This document shows positions 6,942 to 15,978 of a DNA stretch of 32,201 nucleotides, one piece after another; the first letter of the stretch is position 1, and each line of letters starts with the position of its first letter. The translations under genes were made by a program, and so were the position numbers. Origin of the DNA: Terriglobia bacterium. Lineage in GTDB: Bacteria; Acidobacteriota; Terriglobia; Bryobacterales; Bryobacteraceae. The stretch covers positions 1 to 32,201 of the forward strand of contig JANYJA010000166.1 of assembly GCA_025358575.1 (NCBI GenBank), in the 5' to 3' direction. The notes beneath the pieces are model-generated. The model did not search any database and was not told the origin of the DNA. It was given only the letters and a program-made list of their open reading frames with translations.

Positions 6942-8375
6942 TTAGGCAATTACTTCTTTGACCACGTTGCCGGCGACGTCGGTCAGGCGGAAGTTTCGGC
7001 CGCTGTAGGGATAGGTTAAGCGCTTGTGGTCCAGGCCCATCAGGTGGAGAACGGTGGCGTGAAGGTCGTTCACGTGGACTTTGTTTTCGATGGATTGATA
7101 GCCGAATTCATCGGTGGCTCCATAGGCGGTTCCGCCTTTTACGCCACCGCCGGCTAACAGGTACGTGAAGCCCTCATTGTTGTGGTTGCGGCCATTTTGG
7201 ACGTTGATGCGGCCGGCTACTTCGGTCCAGGGACGGCGGCCGAATTCGCCGCCGATAATAACGAGCGTTTCTTTGAGCAGGCCCGATGCCTTGAGGTCTT
7301 GCAGCAAAGCGGCGATGGGCTGATCGGCTTGGAAGCCGAGCTTGCGGTGAACCAGAATGTCGTGGTGACTATCCCAGGGCTTGTCATTGCCGAAGTAGAC
7401 TTGCACCACGCGGACACCGCGCTGAATCAGGCGACGCGCGACAAGACACCCACGTCCGAAATCGCCGTCGCGCGTGGCGGATTTGATTTTAGATTCGCCT
7501 TCGTTGGGCTTCGCGTTTACGCCGTAGCGCTCGCGCACGATGGCGGGCTCTTTCGAGATGTCGAATGCGTCCATGGCTTCGGACTGCATGCGGTACGCGA
7601 CTTCCATCGACTGAATGCGGCCTTCGAGTTGGGCGTCAGGACCGCGATGATCAAGATCGAGGCGGTTGAGCTGCTCCCAGAGATCCACGCGCTGGCGCTG
7701 CTCGGCGGAGTTGCCGGTGCGGTTCCGAAGGTACTGGATCATCTTTTCGGGATCGGATTCGTCGCTCGGAACATAGGTGCCTTGGTACACCGAAGGAAGG
7801 AAGGCGGAACTCCAAAGCTGCGGGCCGACGTCGGGCACACCCGCACAAAGCGAGATGAAGCCGGGGAGATTTTGATTTTCAGTCCCGAGTCCGTAAGTGA
7901 GCCAGGAGCCCATGGACGGGAAGCCCGGGATGATGCGGCCGACGTTCATCTGCAGGATGGCTTGCGGATGCGCGGGCAGGTCGGTGTGCATGGAGCGGAT
8001 GACGCAAATGTCATCAATGCACTTGGCTGTCTTTTCAAAGAGCTCGCTGACTTCAAGGCCGCTCTGGCCGTAGCGCTTGAAGGCGAATGGAGACTGCATG
8101 AGCGTGCCGCGCTCCTGTTTGGCTTTGGGATAGTCGCCGGGAATCGGCTGGCCGTTGTATTTGGCGAGCGCGGGCTTGGGATCGAAGGTATCGACTTGCG
8201 AGGGGCCGCCGTTGAGAAAGATGAAAATGACCTGCTTGGCTTTGGGCGCGAAATGCGGGGCCTTGGGGACGAGCGATCCAGAATCGGCGACCGCTTGACT
8301 GGCGAGGAGGTTGGCGAGGCCCACCATCCCGAAGCCGGTTCCGGTGTTTTTGAGTAAATCGCGTCGAGTCATCAT
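6942..8375 (-). CDS. DUF1501 protein (Tat-exported, sulfatase-like fold)
   Basis: This 477-residue protein begins with a Tat signal (TRRDLLKNTGTGFG) and continues with the DUF1501 core: IFIFLNGGPSQVDTFDPKP, GLEVSELF, IRSMHTDLPAHPQA, DVGPQLWSSAFLPSVYQGT, WDSHHDI, GGEFGRRPW and GRNHNNEGFTYLLAGGG. The family is related to alkaline phosphatase/sulfatase folds. Conserved Asp, His and Asn residues in these blocks probably bind metal. Its substrate is not known, but it is nearly always encoded with PSD1-type cytochromes, as here, where it begins 9 bp after the PSD1 stop. The ATG at 8375 has GGAAA 7 bp upstream, and a second in-frame ATG follows directly. Confidence 0.93.
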   Translation of the reverse strand: MMTRRDLLKNTGTGFGMVGLANLLASQAVADSGSLVPKAPHFAPKAKQVIFIFLNGGPSQVDTFDPKPALAKYNGQPIPGDYPKAKQERGTLMQSPFAFKRYGQSGLEVSELFEKTAKCIDDICVIRSMHTDLPAHPQAILQMNVGRIIPGFPSMGSWLTYGLGTENQNLPGFISLCAGVPDVGPQLWSSAFLPSVYQGTYVPSDESDPEKMIQYLRNRTGNSAEQRQRVDLWEQLNRLDLDHRGPDAQLEGRIQSMEVAYRMQSEAMDAFDISKEPAIVRERYGVNAKPNEGESKIKSATRDGDFGRGCLVARRLIQRGVRVVQVYFGNDKPWDSHHDILVHRKLGFQADQPIAALLQDLKASGLLKETLVIIGGEFGRRPWTEVAGRINVQNGRNHNNEGFTYLLAGGGVKGGTAYGATDEFGYQSIENKVHVNDLHATVLHLMGLDHKRLTYPYSGRNFRLTDVAGNVVKEVIA

Positions 8376-8384
8376 CTTGATTTC

Positions 8385-11054
8385 CTAATTCACAAACAAG
8401 AGTTCATTCGAACTCAGCAGCACTTCGGCGTAGGGGAGCAAAGCGTCTTTCTTGCTCGACAGGAACTGCTCGCCCAGTTTGAGTTCATCGGGGCGCGGGT
8501 CGCGACCGAAGACCGTTCGGTAGGCTTTGCGGATACGCTCATCGGATGAAGGCACGGCGTTGATGGACTGAGTTAAAGCTTTCGCGCGGCTCTCGAGAAA
8601 TGCGCTATTCAAGAAGAAAAGCTGCTGCAACGGTGTCGCGGTGGAGATGCGCTTTTCGGCGGAAAGATTGGGGTTGGGAAAATCGAAGAGCGCCAAAGTT
8701 CCATCCAGCTTGCGCCGGCTGATGAAGCCGTAGACGGAGCGGCGGTGGTTGTCTTCCTTTTCCAGTGACACGGGTGCGCCGCCGGCGTTGGTATCGAGCT
8801 CGCCAGTCACGGCGAGCAGCGTGTCGCGCATGGATTCAGCATCGAGGCGTTGGCGATTGGCGCGCCAGAGCAGGCGATTGTCGGGATCGACGGCGAAGTT
8901 GGCGGCGGAATAATCGGAACTCAACTGGTATGCAGTCGACAGCATGATTTCGCGCTGAAGCTTCTTGATGGACCAGCCGTTTTCGACAAAGCTGGCGGCA
9001 AGATAATCGAGCAGAGCAGGGTTGCTGGGCGTTTCTCCCATGCGTCCGAAATTACTGACGGTGCGGACCAGGCCGTCGCCGAAGTGATGCTGCCAGATTC
9101 GATTGACCATGACGCGCGCGGTCAACGGGTTGGTGGGACTGGCGATGGCTTCGGCGAGCTCGAGACGCCCGCTGCCATCTTTGAAGGGTTTGGGATCGCC
9201 CGCGGAAAGAATGGAGAGAAAGGCGCGCGGGGCGACTTCGCCGAGACGATCGGGCTGGCCGCCGATCTGAACACGCTCATCGTGCGGCGCGGAGTCTTTG
9301 ATGACGTGGGCGAAGGCGTATTGCGGCGGGAGCGCGGACGTGAGATCGCTGAGCTCGGCGCGCATGTCACCGAGGTAATTCTTCCAGCGGCCTTCGAGGA
9401 AGCGCTCGACGGTGCCGTCGGAGGTGAGGTATCCGCGATTGGGACCGAACCAAAGAATGCCGTCTTCTTCCTGCTTGAATTCACGCCCGTAGAAATCGTT
9501 GAAGAAGAGATCGCGCCAAAGGTAGTAGCGATCGGGCGGCAGGGCGGCGGGGACAGCCTTATTCTCGGGATCGTTGGTGGCTTGCAGGGTCAGATTCTTG
9601 CGATCGACTTCCTTGCGCTCGTTCAGGACGGAAAGGGCTTCCTGGCGGAAGCGGCTGAGATCGAAAGCGTCGTCGCGCCAGCCGTGAAGGAGCTTATTGT
9701 CCTCGGGGCCGGTCTTCAAATAAGTGACCCAGCGCTTCAGAACTTCGGGATCGAGACGATCAGCGGCGGCGACATCGGCGAGAGGCTGAGGCGCGAGAAC
9801 TTTGCGGGCGGCGCGGATGTAGCGCGGGGATTCAGAGGCGAGCATCTCGGCGAGAGAATCGGCCTGCTCCTTGAGGAACTGCTCGATGCGGGTCTTGACC
9901 GCCTCGACCTTGGCGTTCTGATCTTTCCAGCGCTTCACTTCATCGGCGGGGGCGAGTTCGAGCTCGGCGCGCTTGGTGCTGCTGAAGACGCCTTGGAGCG
10001 CGTAGAAATCCTTGGTCGGGAGCGGATCGAATTTGTGATTGTGACACTGGGCGCAGGCGGCGGTAAGGGCGAGGAAGCCGCGGGTGGTGACGTCGACGCG
10101 ATCGTCGGTGAGTTCGGGGCTGAGGCCGTAGAAACCGAGACCGACGGCCAGCTGTGGGTCATCCGCAGCGATCTGGTCGCCGGCGATTTGCGCTTTGACG
10201 AAAGTGTCGTAGGGCATATCGTCATTGAAGGCCTTGATGACCCAGTCGCGGTAGCGGAAAGAGTTCGGGTAGGGGAGTTCGACATCGCTATCGAGACGGT
10301 CGTCGGCGTAGCGTGAAACATCGAGCCAGTAGCGGGCCCAGCGTTCGCCGTAACGGGGCGAGGCGAGCAGGCGGTCGACAATTTTGGCGTAAGCGTTGGG
10401 GGATTGATCGGAGAGGAACGCTTGCGTTTCGGCGAAGGTGGGAGGCAGGCCAGTGAGATCGAAGTAAGCTCGGCGGATGAGATCGCGCTTATCGGCGCGG
10501 GCGTTGGGCTGAAGCGATTTGGCTTCCAGCTGCTGGAGCACGAAACGGTCGATGGCGGTGGTGGACCAAGCGGTGTTGTTAACTTCGGGAGTGACGGGTT
10601 TTTTGACCGGCTGGAAGGCCCAAAAGGCGCGCTGCTGGGGGGTGATAACGTACTTGCTGCCCGCGGGGATGGCGGCGGTTTTGCTCTCGGGCCAGAAGGC
10701 GCCGGCTTTGATCCAATTGGTGAGAAGCGCGATTTCGGCGTCGGGCATTTTGCCCTGGCCCATGGGCATCTTGAGCTTGTCGTTAGTTTGAAGAATGGCT
10801 TCGATGAGGAGACTTTCTTCCGGCTTTCCGGGGATGAGCGCGGGGCCGGATTTGCCGCCATGCAGGAGGGCATCGCGACTGGTCATGGTGAGGCCGCCGA
10901 GCGCGGAGGACGAGTGGCAGGCGAAGCAGCGATTGGCGAGGATGGGGCGGATCTTGAGTTCGAATTGTTCGCCGGGATCGGATGCGGGCGGGGCGGCGAG
11001 GAGGGGACCAGCGAAAGCGAGGGCCGTGAGGAGAGCCCGAGAGGAGCGCGGCAT
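8385..11054 (-). CDS. PSD1 / planctomycete-type cytochrome c protein (PSCyt1, DUF1549, DUF1553)
   Basis: The frame opens at 11282, but the ATG at 11054 starts a proper signal peptide (ALLTALAFAGPLLAAP), so the product is taken as 889 residues; the longer N-terminus overlaps the vapB remnant. The domains in order are: a cytochrome c-like PSCyt1 module with haem motif CFACH at 43-47; a DUF1549 (PSCyt2) domain from about AIDRFVLQQLEA, with RRAYFDLTGLPP, WARYWLDVSRYAD and a second CAQCH in AQCHNHKFDPL; and a C-terminal DUF1553 (PSD1) domain with NPLTARVMVNRIWQHHFG and SNFGRMGE. The pair with DUF1501 is widespread in Planctomycetes and Acidobacteria and is thought to act on polysaccharides or their derivatives with an electron-transfer step. 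The reaction is unproven. Confidence 0.92.
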   Translation of the reverse strand: MPRSSRALLTALAFAGPLLAAPPASDPGEQFELKIRPILANRCFACHSSSALGGLTMTSRDALLHGGKSGPALIPGKPEESLLIEAILQTNDKLKMPMGQGKMPDAEIALLTNWIKAGAFWPESKTAAIPAGSKYVITPQQRAFWAFQPVKKPVTPEVNNTAWSTTAIDRFVLQQLEAKSLQPNARADKRDLIRRAYFDLTGLPPTFAETQAFLSDQSPNAYAKIVDRLLASPRYGERWARYWLDVSRYADDRLDSDVELPYPNSFRYRDWVIKAFNDDMPYDTFVKAQIAGDQIAADDPQLAVGLGFYGLSPELTDDRVDVTTRGFLALTAACAQCHNHKFDPLPTKDFYALQGVFSSTKRAELELAPADEVKRWKDQNAKVEAVKTRIEQFLKEQADSLAEMLASESPRYIRAARKVLAPQPLADVAAADRLDPEVLKRWVTYLKTGPEDNKLLHGWRDDAFDLSRFRQEALSVLNERKEVDRKNLTLQATNDPENKAVPAALPPDRYYLWRDLFFNDFYGREFKQEEDGILWFGPNRGYLTSDGTVERFLEGRWKNYLGDMRAELSDLTSALPPQYAFAHVIKDSAPHDERVQIGGQPDRLGEVAPRAFLSILSAGDPKPFKDGSGRLELAEAIASPTNPLTARVMVNRIWQHHFGDGLVRTVSNFGRMGETPSNPALLDYLAASFVENGWSIKKLQREIMLSTAYQLSSDYSAANFAVDPDNRLLWRANRQRLDAESMRDTLLAVTGELDTNAGGAPVSLEKEDNHRRSVYGFISRRKLDGTLALFDFPNPNLSAEKRISTATPLQQLFFLNSAFLESRAKALTQSINAVPSSDERIRKAYRTVFGRDPRPDELKLGEQFLSSKKDALLPYAEVLLSSNELLFVN

Positions 11055-11060
11055 AGGGGA

Positions 11061-11081
11061 GACAAGCTGAAGGAGCTTGTC
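11061..11081 (-). promoter_or_regulatory. Perfect 8-bp inverted repeat just upstream of the PSD1 start
   Basis: GACAAGCT-5 nt-AGCTTGTC is a perfect inverted repeat in the leader of the PSD1 gene. In the mRNA it would fold into a hairpin ending 6 nt before the ATG at 11054, where a ribosome binding site is expected. None is recognisable. It could be an operator or a translational control hairpin. Function is inference. Confidence 0.45.
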
Positions 11082-11154
11082 CTTGGAGTTTATCGAAATT
11101 TGGGGTGGCGGCGCAAATTGGTTAGCTGTGTCATAATCTTTCTGGATTCTTACC

Positions 11155-11358
11155 ATGGAGACCACTAGGCTCTCAACCAGGGGCCAGATTATTCTGCCCA
11201 AAAAAATCCGCGTATCACGACGGTGGGCTGCCGGCACCACCAATCTCGCCGATGTAGCGGGGTGCCTGGCGACACACCACAAACCAAAAACGATCGCGCG
11301 GATGAACGCTTCTATAGGACCGGAAGCGGTGCGTCGTCATGATCGAGGTCGATACTAA
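11155..11358 (+). pseudogene. VapB-type (AbrB-fold) antitoxin with internal deletion
   Basis: The frame gives 67 residues. It begins METTRLSTRGQIILPKKIR, the start of the AbrB/SpoVT swapped-hairpin DNA-binding domain of VapB antitoxins. It ends KPKTIARMNASI...RRHDRGRY, the usual toxin-binding tail of this VapB group. The middle is missing: after RWAAGT the sequence jumps straight to LADVAGCL, so the second half of the AbrB domain (roughly 20-25 residues) has been lost in frame. A stable dimer is unlikely. It overlaps the start of the vapC remnant by 20 bp, as in intact vapBC operons. No good ribosome binding site is visible. Confidence 0.7.
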
Positions 11359-11591
11359 TATAGTCGTCCGACTGCTGACCGGAGATGACGCTAAACAGGC
11401 GGGCGCCGCGCGTACTCTATTTGCGTCCGAGGACATCTGGATCGCGAGCGGCATTCGGGCTTACCTCGCACGGAATTGAGTTCGCCGATGCTATGCACCC
11501 GACAGAGAGGCCGCCCGGCGCTGGTTTCGTCTCCTTCAACAGTTCTTTTGTTCGCCGAGCGCGACGGGCTGGGGTTTCGATGGAGCGCTAG
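11339..11591 (+). pseudogene. VapC-type PIN-domain toxin, deleted and frameshifted
   Basis: From the ATG at 11339 the frame reads MIEVDTNIVVRLLTGDD...ARTLFASEDIWIAS, a clear PIN-domain N-terminus with catalytic D5. It stops at TGA 11477-11479 after 46 codons. A second frame from about 11459 to the TAG at 11589-11591 reads HGIEFADAMH followed by GFVSFNSSFVRRARRAG, the PIN C-terminus. The central part, roughly 45 residues with the second acidic residue (usually in an ETEWVLR block), is gone. The last acidic residue of the TFD motif reads SFN (Asp to Asn). The toxin is therefore dead. Confidence 0.75.
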
Positions 11592-11599
11592 GGTGCGGT

Positions 11600-13786
11600 C
11601 TACTTCAACACGAACCCGACCGATTCTTGCGCGGTTTCGGTGCCCTGCTGCACGATGAAGCGGATTTTGTAGTTTCCGGGGGCGAGGGACGCCAATGGAG
11701 CGGTCGCCACATATTGAATTCTTCCGTCCTTGTCAGGCAGGCTGAGGGGCGGGCGGCCGCTGCCGAGAATCTGGCCGTCCTTGCTGAATTCCATCTCAAG
11801 CGCGAGGGCGGTGGCGTTGCCTTTGGCGGGGTAGATGACGACGTAGAACGGAAGCGTCGGCGAGACGGCCTTGTCGATGACCGGATTGAGAGTCAGGGTC
11901 ACGAGTTTGTCGGCCATCAGGAGCGGGTCGTCCGGGCTGCTGTCGGCGAGCTTATCCTTCAGGTTTCGAATCGCTCCAACGCTGCTGATCCCGAGCGTGC
12001 CGGAGTTGGGAGGCAATTCGAAGCTGCTCTTCTGGGCGCTGAGCCGGGTGCCGGAGCCGCCGAGCGCGGTGACGGCCTGATCGGAAACGGCGGCTTCCAC
12101 GGTATATTTGCCGGGATCGGCTGTAAAGTGTTCGGCGAAGGTGAAGTGACTTTCCTTCAGCGCTTGTATTTTGGCCGCGGGGACTTTCAGTGGAATGTCG
12201 TTCTGGAACTTTTTCACGACGTCGCCGCTCGAATTTTTCACGAGGATCACATAAGTCAGGTGGCCCTCATATATTTTGGCGGCTTTATTTTCGTCGAAGG
12301 TGAGATTGCCGAGCGGCACGTCCAGGATGACTTCGGCTGTGGATTCAGGGCCGGCTCCGCGAAAGTGCAAGCCCATGGCCTGAAACTGGAAAGTAGCGGG
12401 TAAAGTAGGCGCTTCCAGGGCTTGCAACAGGGAAACTTCATAGCCGCTCACCGGAACCGTGCCGCGGGTCAGCGACGCCGGGAGCGCGAAGTATCCCGAG
12501 CGGGATTGCACTTTGAAATCGCTGCGCGCAAGCTTCACGCCAATCTTATGGAAAGATCCGTCATAGTGCTCGATGGCGGGGTTGTAGCTGATTTCATAGT
12601 AAGTTTGGATATCTTCACTGATGCGGCGCAGAGGACCTTTGAAGTCGTTGGTATTGGCAATGAGCGTGCCACCCGTGGAGGAAGCGAGATTTTCGAGGAT
12701 GTTTTCAGTATTGGCTCCGGCGCTATCCAAAGCTTTATCCTGGGATTTCACTTGCTCCTGGGAAACGGCGCCACTTCGGTTCATGGAAGTGCGGGAAGCC
12801 GCAGCGGCAGAAGCGAGCTCGGAAGAGGCATTGGCGTTTCCCCCCTCCATTCCGAGACCGCTGGCTTCAATGGCATAGAAGCTGACGTTCGAGCGATTGG
12901 CCATGGTGATCACCGATCGGAAAGGCTCTTCCATTCCTTGCGGGATACGGAAGCCTTCGGAGAAATAGAGGATCGTTTTACGGCCCGGCAGGCGGTATTG
13001 TTCCTTGACGGCCGTGAGCAGGGCATAGATACTCGCTCGCCCGCCAGCGGCGTCAGCCATGCCCTGTTGGGCTTCCAGCATACGCAACATGATCACAGCG
13101 GTTAACTGGGCTACGATGGCGCTCGCGTTGGGAGCCGCGCCAGGGCCGGAAGTGGCGGTGGCCCCCGTGGACATATTGTCGACCTGTTCTTGCAGGCTTT
13201 GGGCATTCTGCGGAGTTCCCGCAAGCGACTGCACCTGGGAGCGAACCTGGGCGGAATCGGCGCTGTAGTCGCTGACTCCGCTGCTGGTGGCGCGGTCGAT
13301 TCCCTTCTTCAACAGGTCGCGATTGTTGGTGAACTGCTGGACCGCCTGAAGTCTTTGATCGATGGTCATAACGGCCATGTAGACGTTCTGGGGAAGTTCA
13401 CTCTTGATGACCTCGAGGGCGGCTTCCCGCGCGAGGCGGCGGGCATTCATGTCCAGCCGGTCAAAGATCAAGGTGACGAGACGAATTTGGCGCAATGGAT
13501 CGAGCGTGGTTCGGGCTCCCGAGGCTCCGACGGCTTCAGTTCCCTGCACCAGGCGGAACGATTCGATTTTACGACCCTGGCCATTGTCGGAGATCTCGAA
13601 ATCGCCCTCTTTCAAATCAGTGACGGAGCGGCCCTTTTTGTCACGGACGACAACGTCAACCAGGACGTTCTGAGTAGAACTCTTAATGGTGGCGCCGGGC
13701 GACGCGGGCTGCGCGGCTAAACGATGAAAGGGCGCGCCGAGAAGACATGCCCCGGATAGAATCAAGGCCTTGCAGTTCATATTCAT
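11600..13786 (-). CDS. Secreted VWFA-related acidobacterial domain protein
   Basis: The 728-residue product has a signal peptide (residues 1-25, ending RLAAQ). It then matches the VWFA-related acidobacterial family (TIGR03436 type): TQNVLVDVVVRDKKGRSVTDLKEGDFEISDNGQ, then LVTLIFDRLDMNARRL in place of a canonical DxSxS MIDAS, YMAVMTIDQRLQ, GRKTILYFSEGFRIP and a stretch ending in TYYEISYNPA. The C-terminal 250 residues are beta-rich and resemble accessory surface domains. Family members are exported, and their ligand is unknown. It is last in the minus-strand run from the TonB receptor, 30 bp after the TPR gene at 13817-14848. Two ATGs (13786 and 13780) are possible starts, neither with a clear ribosome binding site. 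Confidence 0.88.
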   Translation of the reverse strand: MNMNCKALILSGACLLGAPFHRLAAQPASPGATIKSSTQNVLVDVVVRDKKGRSVTDLKEGDFEISDNGQGRKIESFRLVQGTEAVGASGARTTLDPLRQIRLVTLIFDRLDMNARRLAREAALEVIKSELPQNVYMAVMTIDQRLQAVQQFTNNRDLLKKGIDRATSSGVSDYSADSAQVRSQVQSLAGTPQNAQSLQEQVDNMSTGATATSGPGAAPNASAIVAQLTAVIMLRMLEAQQGMADAAGGRASIYALLTAVKEQYRLPGRKTILYFSEGFRIPQGMEEPFRSVITMANRSNVSFYAIEASGLGMEGGNANASSELASAAAASRTSMNRSGAVSQEQVKSQDKALDSAGANTENILENLASSTGGTLIANTNDFKGPLRRISEDIQTYYEISYNPAIEHYDGSFHKIGVKLARSDFKVQSRSGYFALPASLTRGTVPVSGYEVSLLQALEAPTLPATFQFQAMGLHFRGAGPESTAEVILDVPLGNLTFDENKAAKIYEGHLTYVILVKNSSGDVVKKFQNDIPLKVPAAKIQALKESHFTFAEHFTADPGKYTVEAAVSDQAVTALGGSGTRLSAQKSSFELPPNSGTLGISSVGAIRNLKDKLADSSPDDPLLMADKLVTLTLNPVIDKAVSPTLPFYVVIYPAKGNATALALEMEFSKDGQILGSGRPPLSLPDKDGRIQYVATAPLASLAPGNYKIRFIVQQGTETAQESVGFVLK

Positions 13787-13816
13787 GATTGAGGGTACTT
13801 TTCCAATGATCTCGTG

Positions 13817-14848
13817 TTATTGGGCAATTTCATTCTTCAGCCGCAGGAATTCGGCGCGCTCTTTAGCGGCTTCCACTTTTCGTCCGGCCTTGGCATAGGC
13901 AGCGGCGAGCGCGAAATGGGTTTGGGGACTTTCGGGCGCGAGGCGGGCGGACTGCCGCAGCTCTTTCATACCGTCGTCCAAATGACCGGTTTCGACCAGG
14001 GCTCGTCCCAAAATGTTGTGCGCTTCGAATGATTGCGGATGGTTTTCGACAGCTTCGCGCGCAAACGGCAGCGCGGCGGCGGCATCGGTCCTTCGTAAGT
14101 TCTCTACCGCAATGGCGACGAGCGCTGGGAGGTGATGGGGCGAGATGACGAGCTCTTGTTTCAACTCAGCCAGGGCGCGATCGGGATCGGCGACCAAGAG
14201 ATAAGAGCCATAGGTATAGTGAACGTTCGGGACGTCAGGATAAGTGGCGACCAAAATTTTGAAGTCGGCTTCGGCTTTATCGGGGCGGCGGGCCAGGGTA
14301 TCGAGGACGGCTTTGCCGGCGGCGGCGACGAGCGCGCGATCTTTTTCGGGAACGCCAAAGGGAAGCAGCGGCCGGCGGAGTGCGGCGAGACCGGCGACAG
14401 CGGTAGTGGGTCCGTCCTCATCCGCGCCGCTGGCGATGAGTTCGGTGAGCTTTTCCAAGGCGGTCTCGAATTGGGCGGCGCGGGTGAGGAGAGCGATGAG
14501 GTGAAATTCAGAGATCTGCGCCAGGGACCCTTTGCCGCGAACGCCGAGTGTGTATCCACGGCCAAGGTGGGCTAGGGCGGCATCATACTCCATGGTGCGG
14601 TATTCACAGAGGCCTAGGAGCGAGAAACCAGGGCCGGCTTCGGCGTTAAGTGAGACCAAGTGCTTGAGGGCGTCGCGAGCTTCGGCGTATTTGTCCTGGT
14701 CGTAGTAAAGAGTGCCGAGCGCCCACCAGGCATCCTGCGAGGAGGGATGAAGTGCGACTTCTTTTTGAGCACGGGCGAGCTGGGGAATGTCCTGAGCGGT
14801 GGCGGCCGAGGCAGCGCAGATTAGGGCGAGAAGGAGGAAGCCGCGCAT
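13817..14848 (-). CDS. Secreted tetratricopeptide repeat protein
   Basis: The 343-residue product has a signal peptide (MRGFLLLALICAASAATAQ) and then TPR helices, for example WWALGTLYYDQDKYAEARDAL, GFSLLGLCEYRTMEYDAAL and PHLPAL-type spacing, ending with a repeat in THFALAAAYAKAGRKVEAA. It is a clear paralogue of the product of 21222-22343 along nearly its whole length, with shared blocks LLGLCE, ALRRP, YPDVPNVHY and AYAKAGRK. TPR proteins act as protein-binding scaffolds; this one is probably periplasmic. It begins 5 bp after the previous TPR gene's stop, so the two are almost certainly co-translated. Confidence 0.85.
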   Translation of the reverse strand: MRGFLLLALICAASAATAQDIPQLARAQKEVALHPSSQDAWWALGTLYYDQDKYAEARDALKHLVSLNAEAGPGFSLLGLCEYRTMEYDAALAHLGRGYTLGVRGKGSLAQISEFHLIALLTRAAQFETALEKLTELIASGADEDGPTTAVAGLAALRRPLLPFGVPEKDRALVAAAGKAVLDTLARRPDKAEADFKILVATYPDVPNVHYTYGSYLLVADPDRALAELKQELVISPHHLPALVAIAVENLRRTDAAAALPFAREAVENHPQSFEAHNILGRALVETGHLDDGMKELRQSARLAPESPQTHFALAAAYAKAGRKVEAAKERAEFLRLKNEIAQ

Positions 14849-14853
14849 GAGAA

Positions 14854-15978
14854 CTATTTCGGCTGCACGACGCCGGGTTGTTTGGCTTGGGTGGCGGCGT
14901 TCATCTTCAGGATCAGGGCACGCTCGCGGTCGCCATCTTCACGGCGCTTGAGTTTGTAATAGGCGGTGGCGAGGGAGACGTGCGCCTCGACGAAATTGGG
15001 GGTCTTGGCGATGATGGATTCGAGCTCCCTTCGGGCCCCCTCTACCTGCTGCTGGCTCATGAGCAGAAGGGCCATCTGGTACCGGGTGGCGGCGTCGCCG
15101 GGGCGTGCTTCGAGAGCCTTGGCGAGGTGCGCGGTGGCTGCATCGTATTCCTGATCTTCACGCAGCATGGCACCGAGCTGAAGCTGGGCTTCATAGCTGT
15201 TAGGGTTGCGTTTGATTTCTTCGAGGAACTCCTTAGACGCGCCGCCGCGGTCTCCGGTGCTCATGAGGGCGGCGGCGTAATAGCCGTGCACGTCGGGAAG
15301 CTCGGGATTCAGTTCGACGGCTTTTTGGAGGTCGGGGAGGGCGCCGGAGAAATCGCTGGCCGTGAGTTTGGCGGTGCCGATCATGAGGCGGGCTTCCGCG
15401 GAATCACCGTTGCGCAGAATGAGTTCGACCAGCTTCTGGCCTTCATCGGGCTGCTTATCGCGGATGAGGGCAGTTCCAAGCATGTAGGCGATGGCCAGAT
15501 TGGCGGCGGCTTGGGCTTTATGTGGTTCGAGAAGCTCAATGACGGCTTTGTTGTTGCCCTGACGAAGCTCGGAATCGGCCAGGAGCTGCAGGGCTTGCGC
15601 GTTGGCGGGCTGGAGGGCGTGGAGGGCGGTAAGGGGCGGAATGGCGAGGGCGAGCCGATCTGTTTTGTAGTAGGCAAGGGCGAGATCGAGGAGAGCGTTA
15701 GGATTCTTCGGATCGGTGGCTAGGGCGCGCTGATATTCAGAGATGGCGTCGGCGTAGCGGCCAAGGTGGGCGAGCGAGACGCCGAGATTGATTCGGGCAT
15801 CGGTGACTTGAGGGCGAAGCTTGAGTATGTCTTTGTAGATTGTAATGGCGCCTAGGTAATCGCCAGACTGCTGGAGCTCAATGGCGTGCTTGAAGAGGGA
15901 GTCGGGAGTGGGGGTGTCGGCGGCGACCAGCGCGAGGGCCGCGGCCAGTGGCACCAGCACGCGCCATTTAGCGGACAT
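14854..15978 (-). CDS. Secreted tetratricopeptide repeat protein
   Basis: A longer frame begins with TTG at 16002, but the ATG at 15978 gives a standard signal peptide (MSAKWRVLVPLAAALALVAAD) and is preferred, for 374 residues. Several TPR units follow, such as ATDPKNPNALLDLALAYYKTDR and NPNSYEAQLQLGAMLREDQEYDAA, ending in FVEAHVSLATAYYKLKRREDGDRERALILK. The central part (LGTALIRDKQPDEGQ) is nearly identical to LGTALIRDKQVDEGQ in the upstream gene, so the two are tandem duplicates. The start overlaps the end of the upstream gene by about 10 bp, which implies translational coupling. The binding partner is unknown. Confidence 0.85.
   Translation of the reverse strand: MSAKWRVLVPLAAALALVAADTPTPDSLFKHAIELQQSGDYLGAITIYKDILKLRPQVTDARINLGVSLAHLGRYADAISEYQRALATDPKNPNALLDLALAYYKTDRLALAIPPLTALHALQPANAQALQLLADSELRQGNNKAVIELLEPHKAQAAANLAIAYMLGTALIRDKQPDEGQKLVELILRNGDSAEARLMIGTAKLTASDFSGALPDLQKAVELNPELPDVHGYYAAALMSTGDRGGASKEFLEEIKRNPNSYEAQLQLGAMLREDQEYDAATAHLAKALEARPGDAATRYQMALLLMSQQQVEGARRELESIIAKTPNFVEAHVSLATAYYKLKRREDGDRERALILKMNAATQAKQPGVVQPK

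Noticed and set aside
7182-8357. A 391-codon plus-strand open frame opposite the DUF1501 gene
   Set aside because: It is antisense to a gene with clear family motifs. Its composition is that of a shadow frame in GC-rich DNA.
8850-10316. A 488-codon plus-strand open frame opposite the PSD1 gene
   Set aside because: It lies antisense to a well-supported gene. Its product is a repetitive Gly/Val/Glu/Ile-rich mirror of that gene's codon pattern and has no domain or ribosome binding site.
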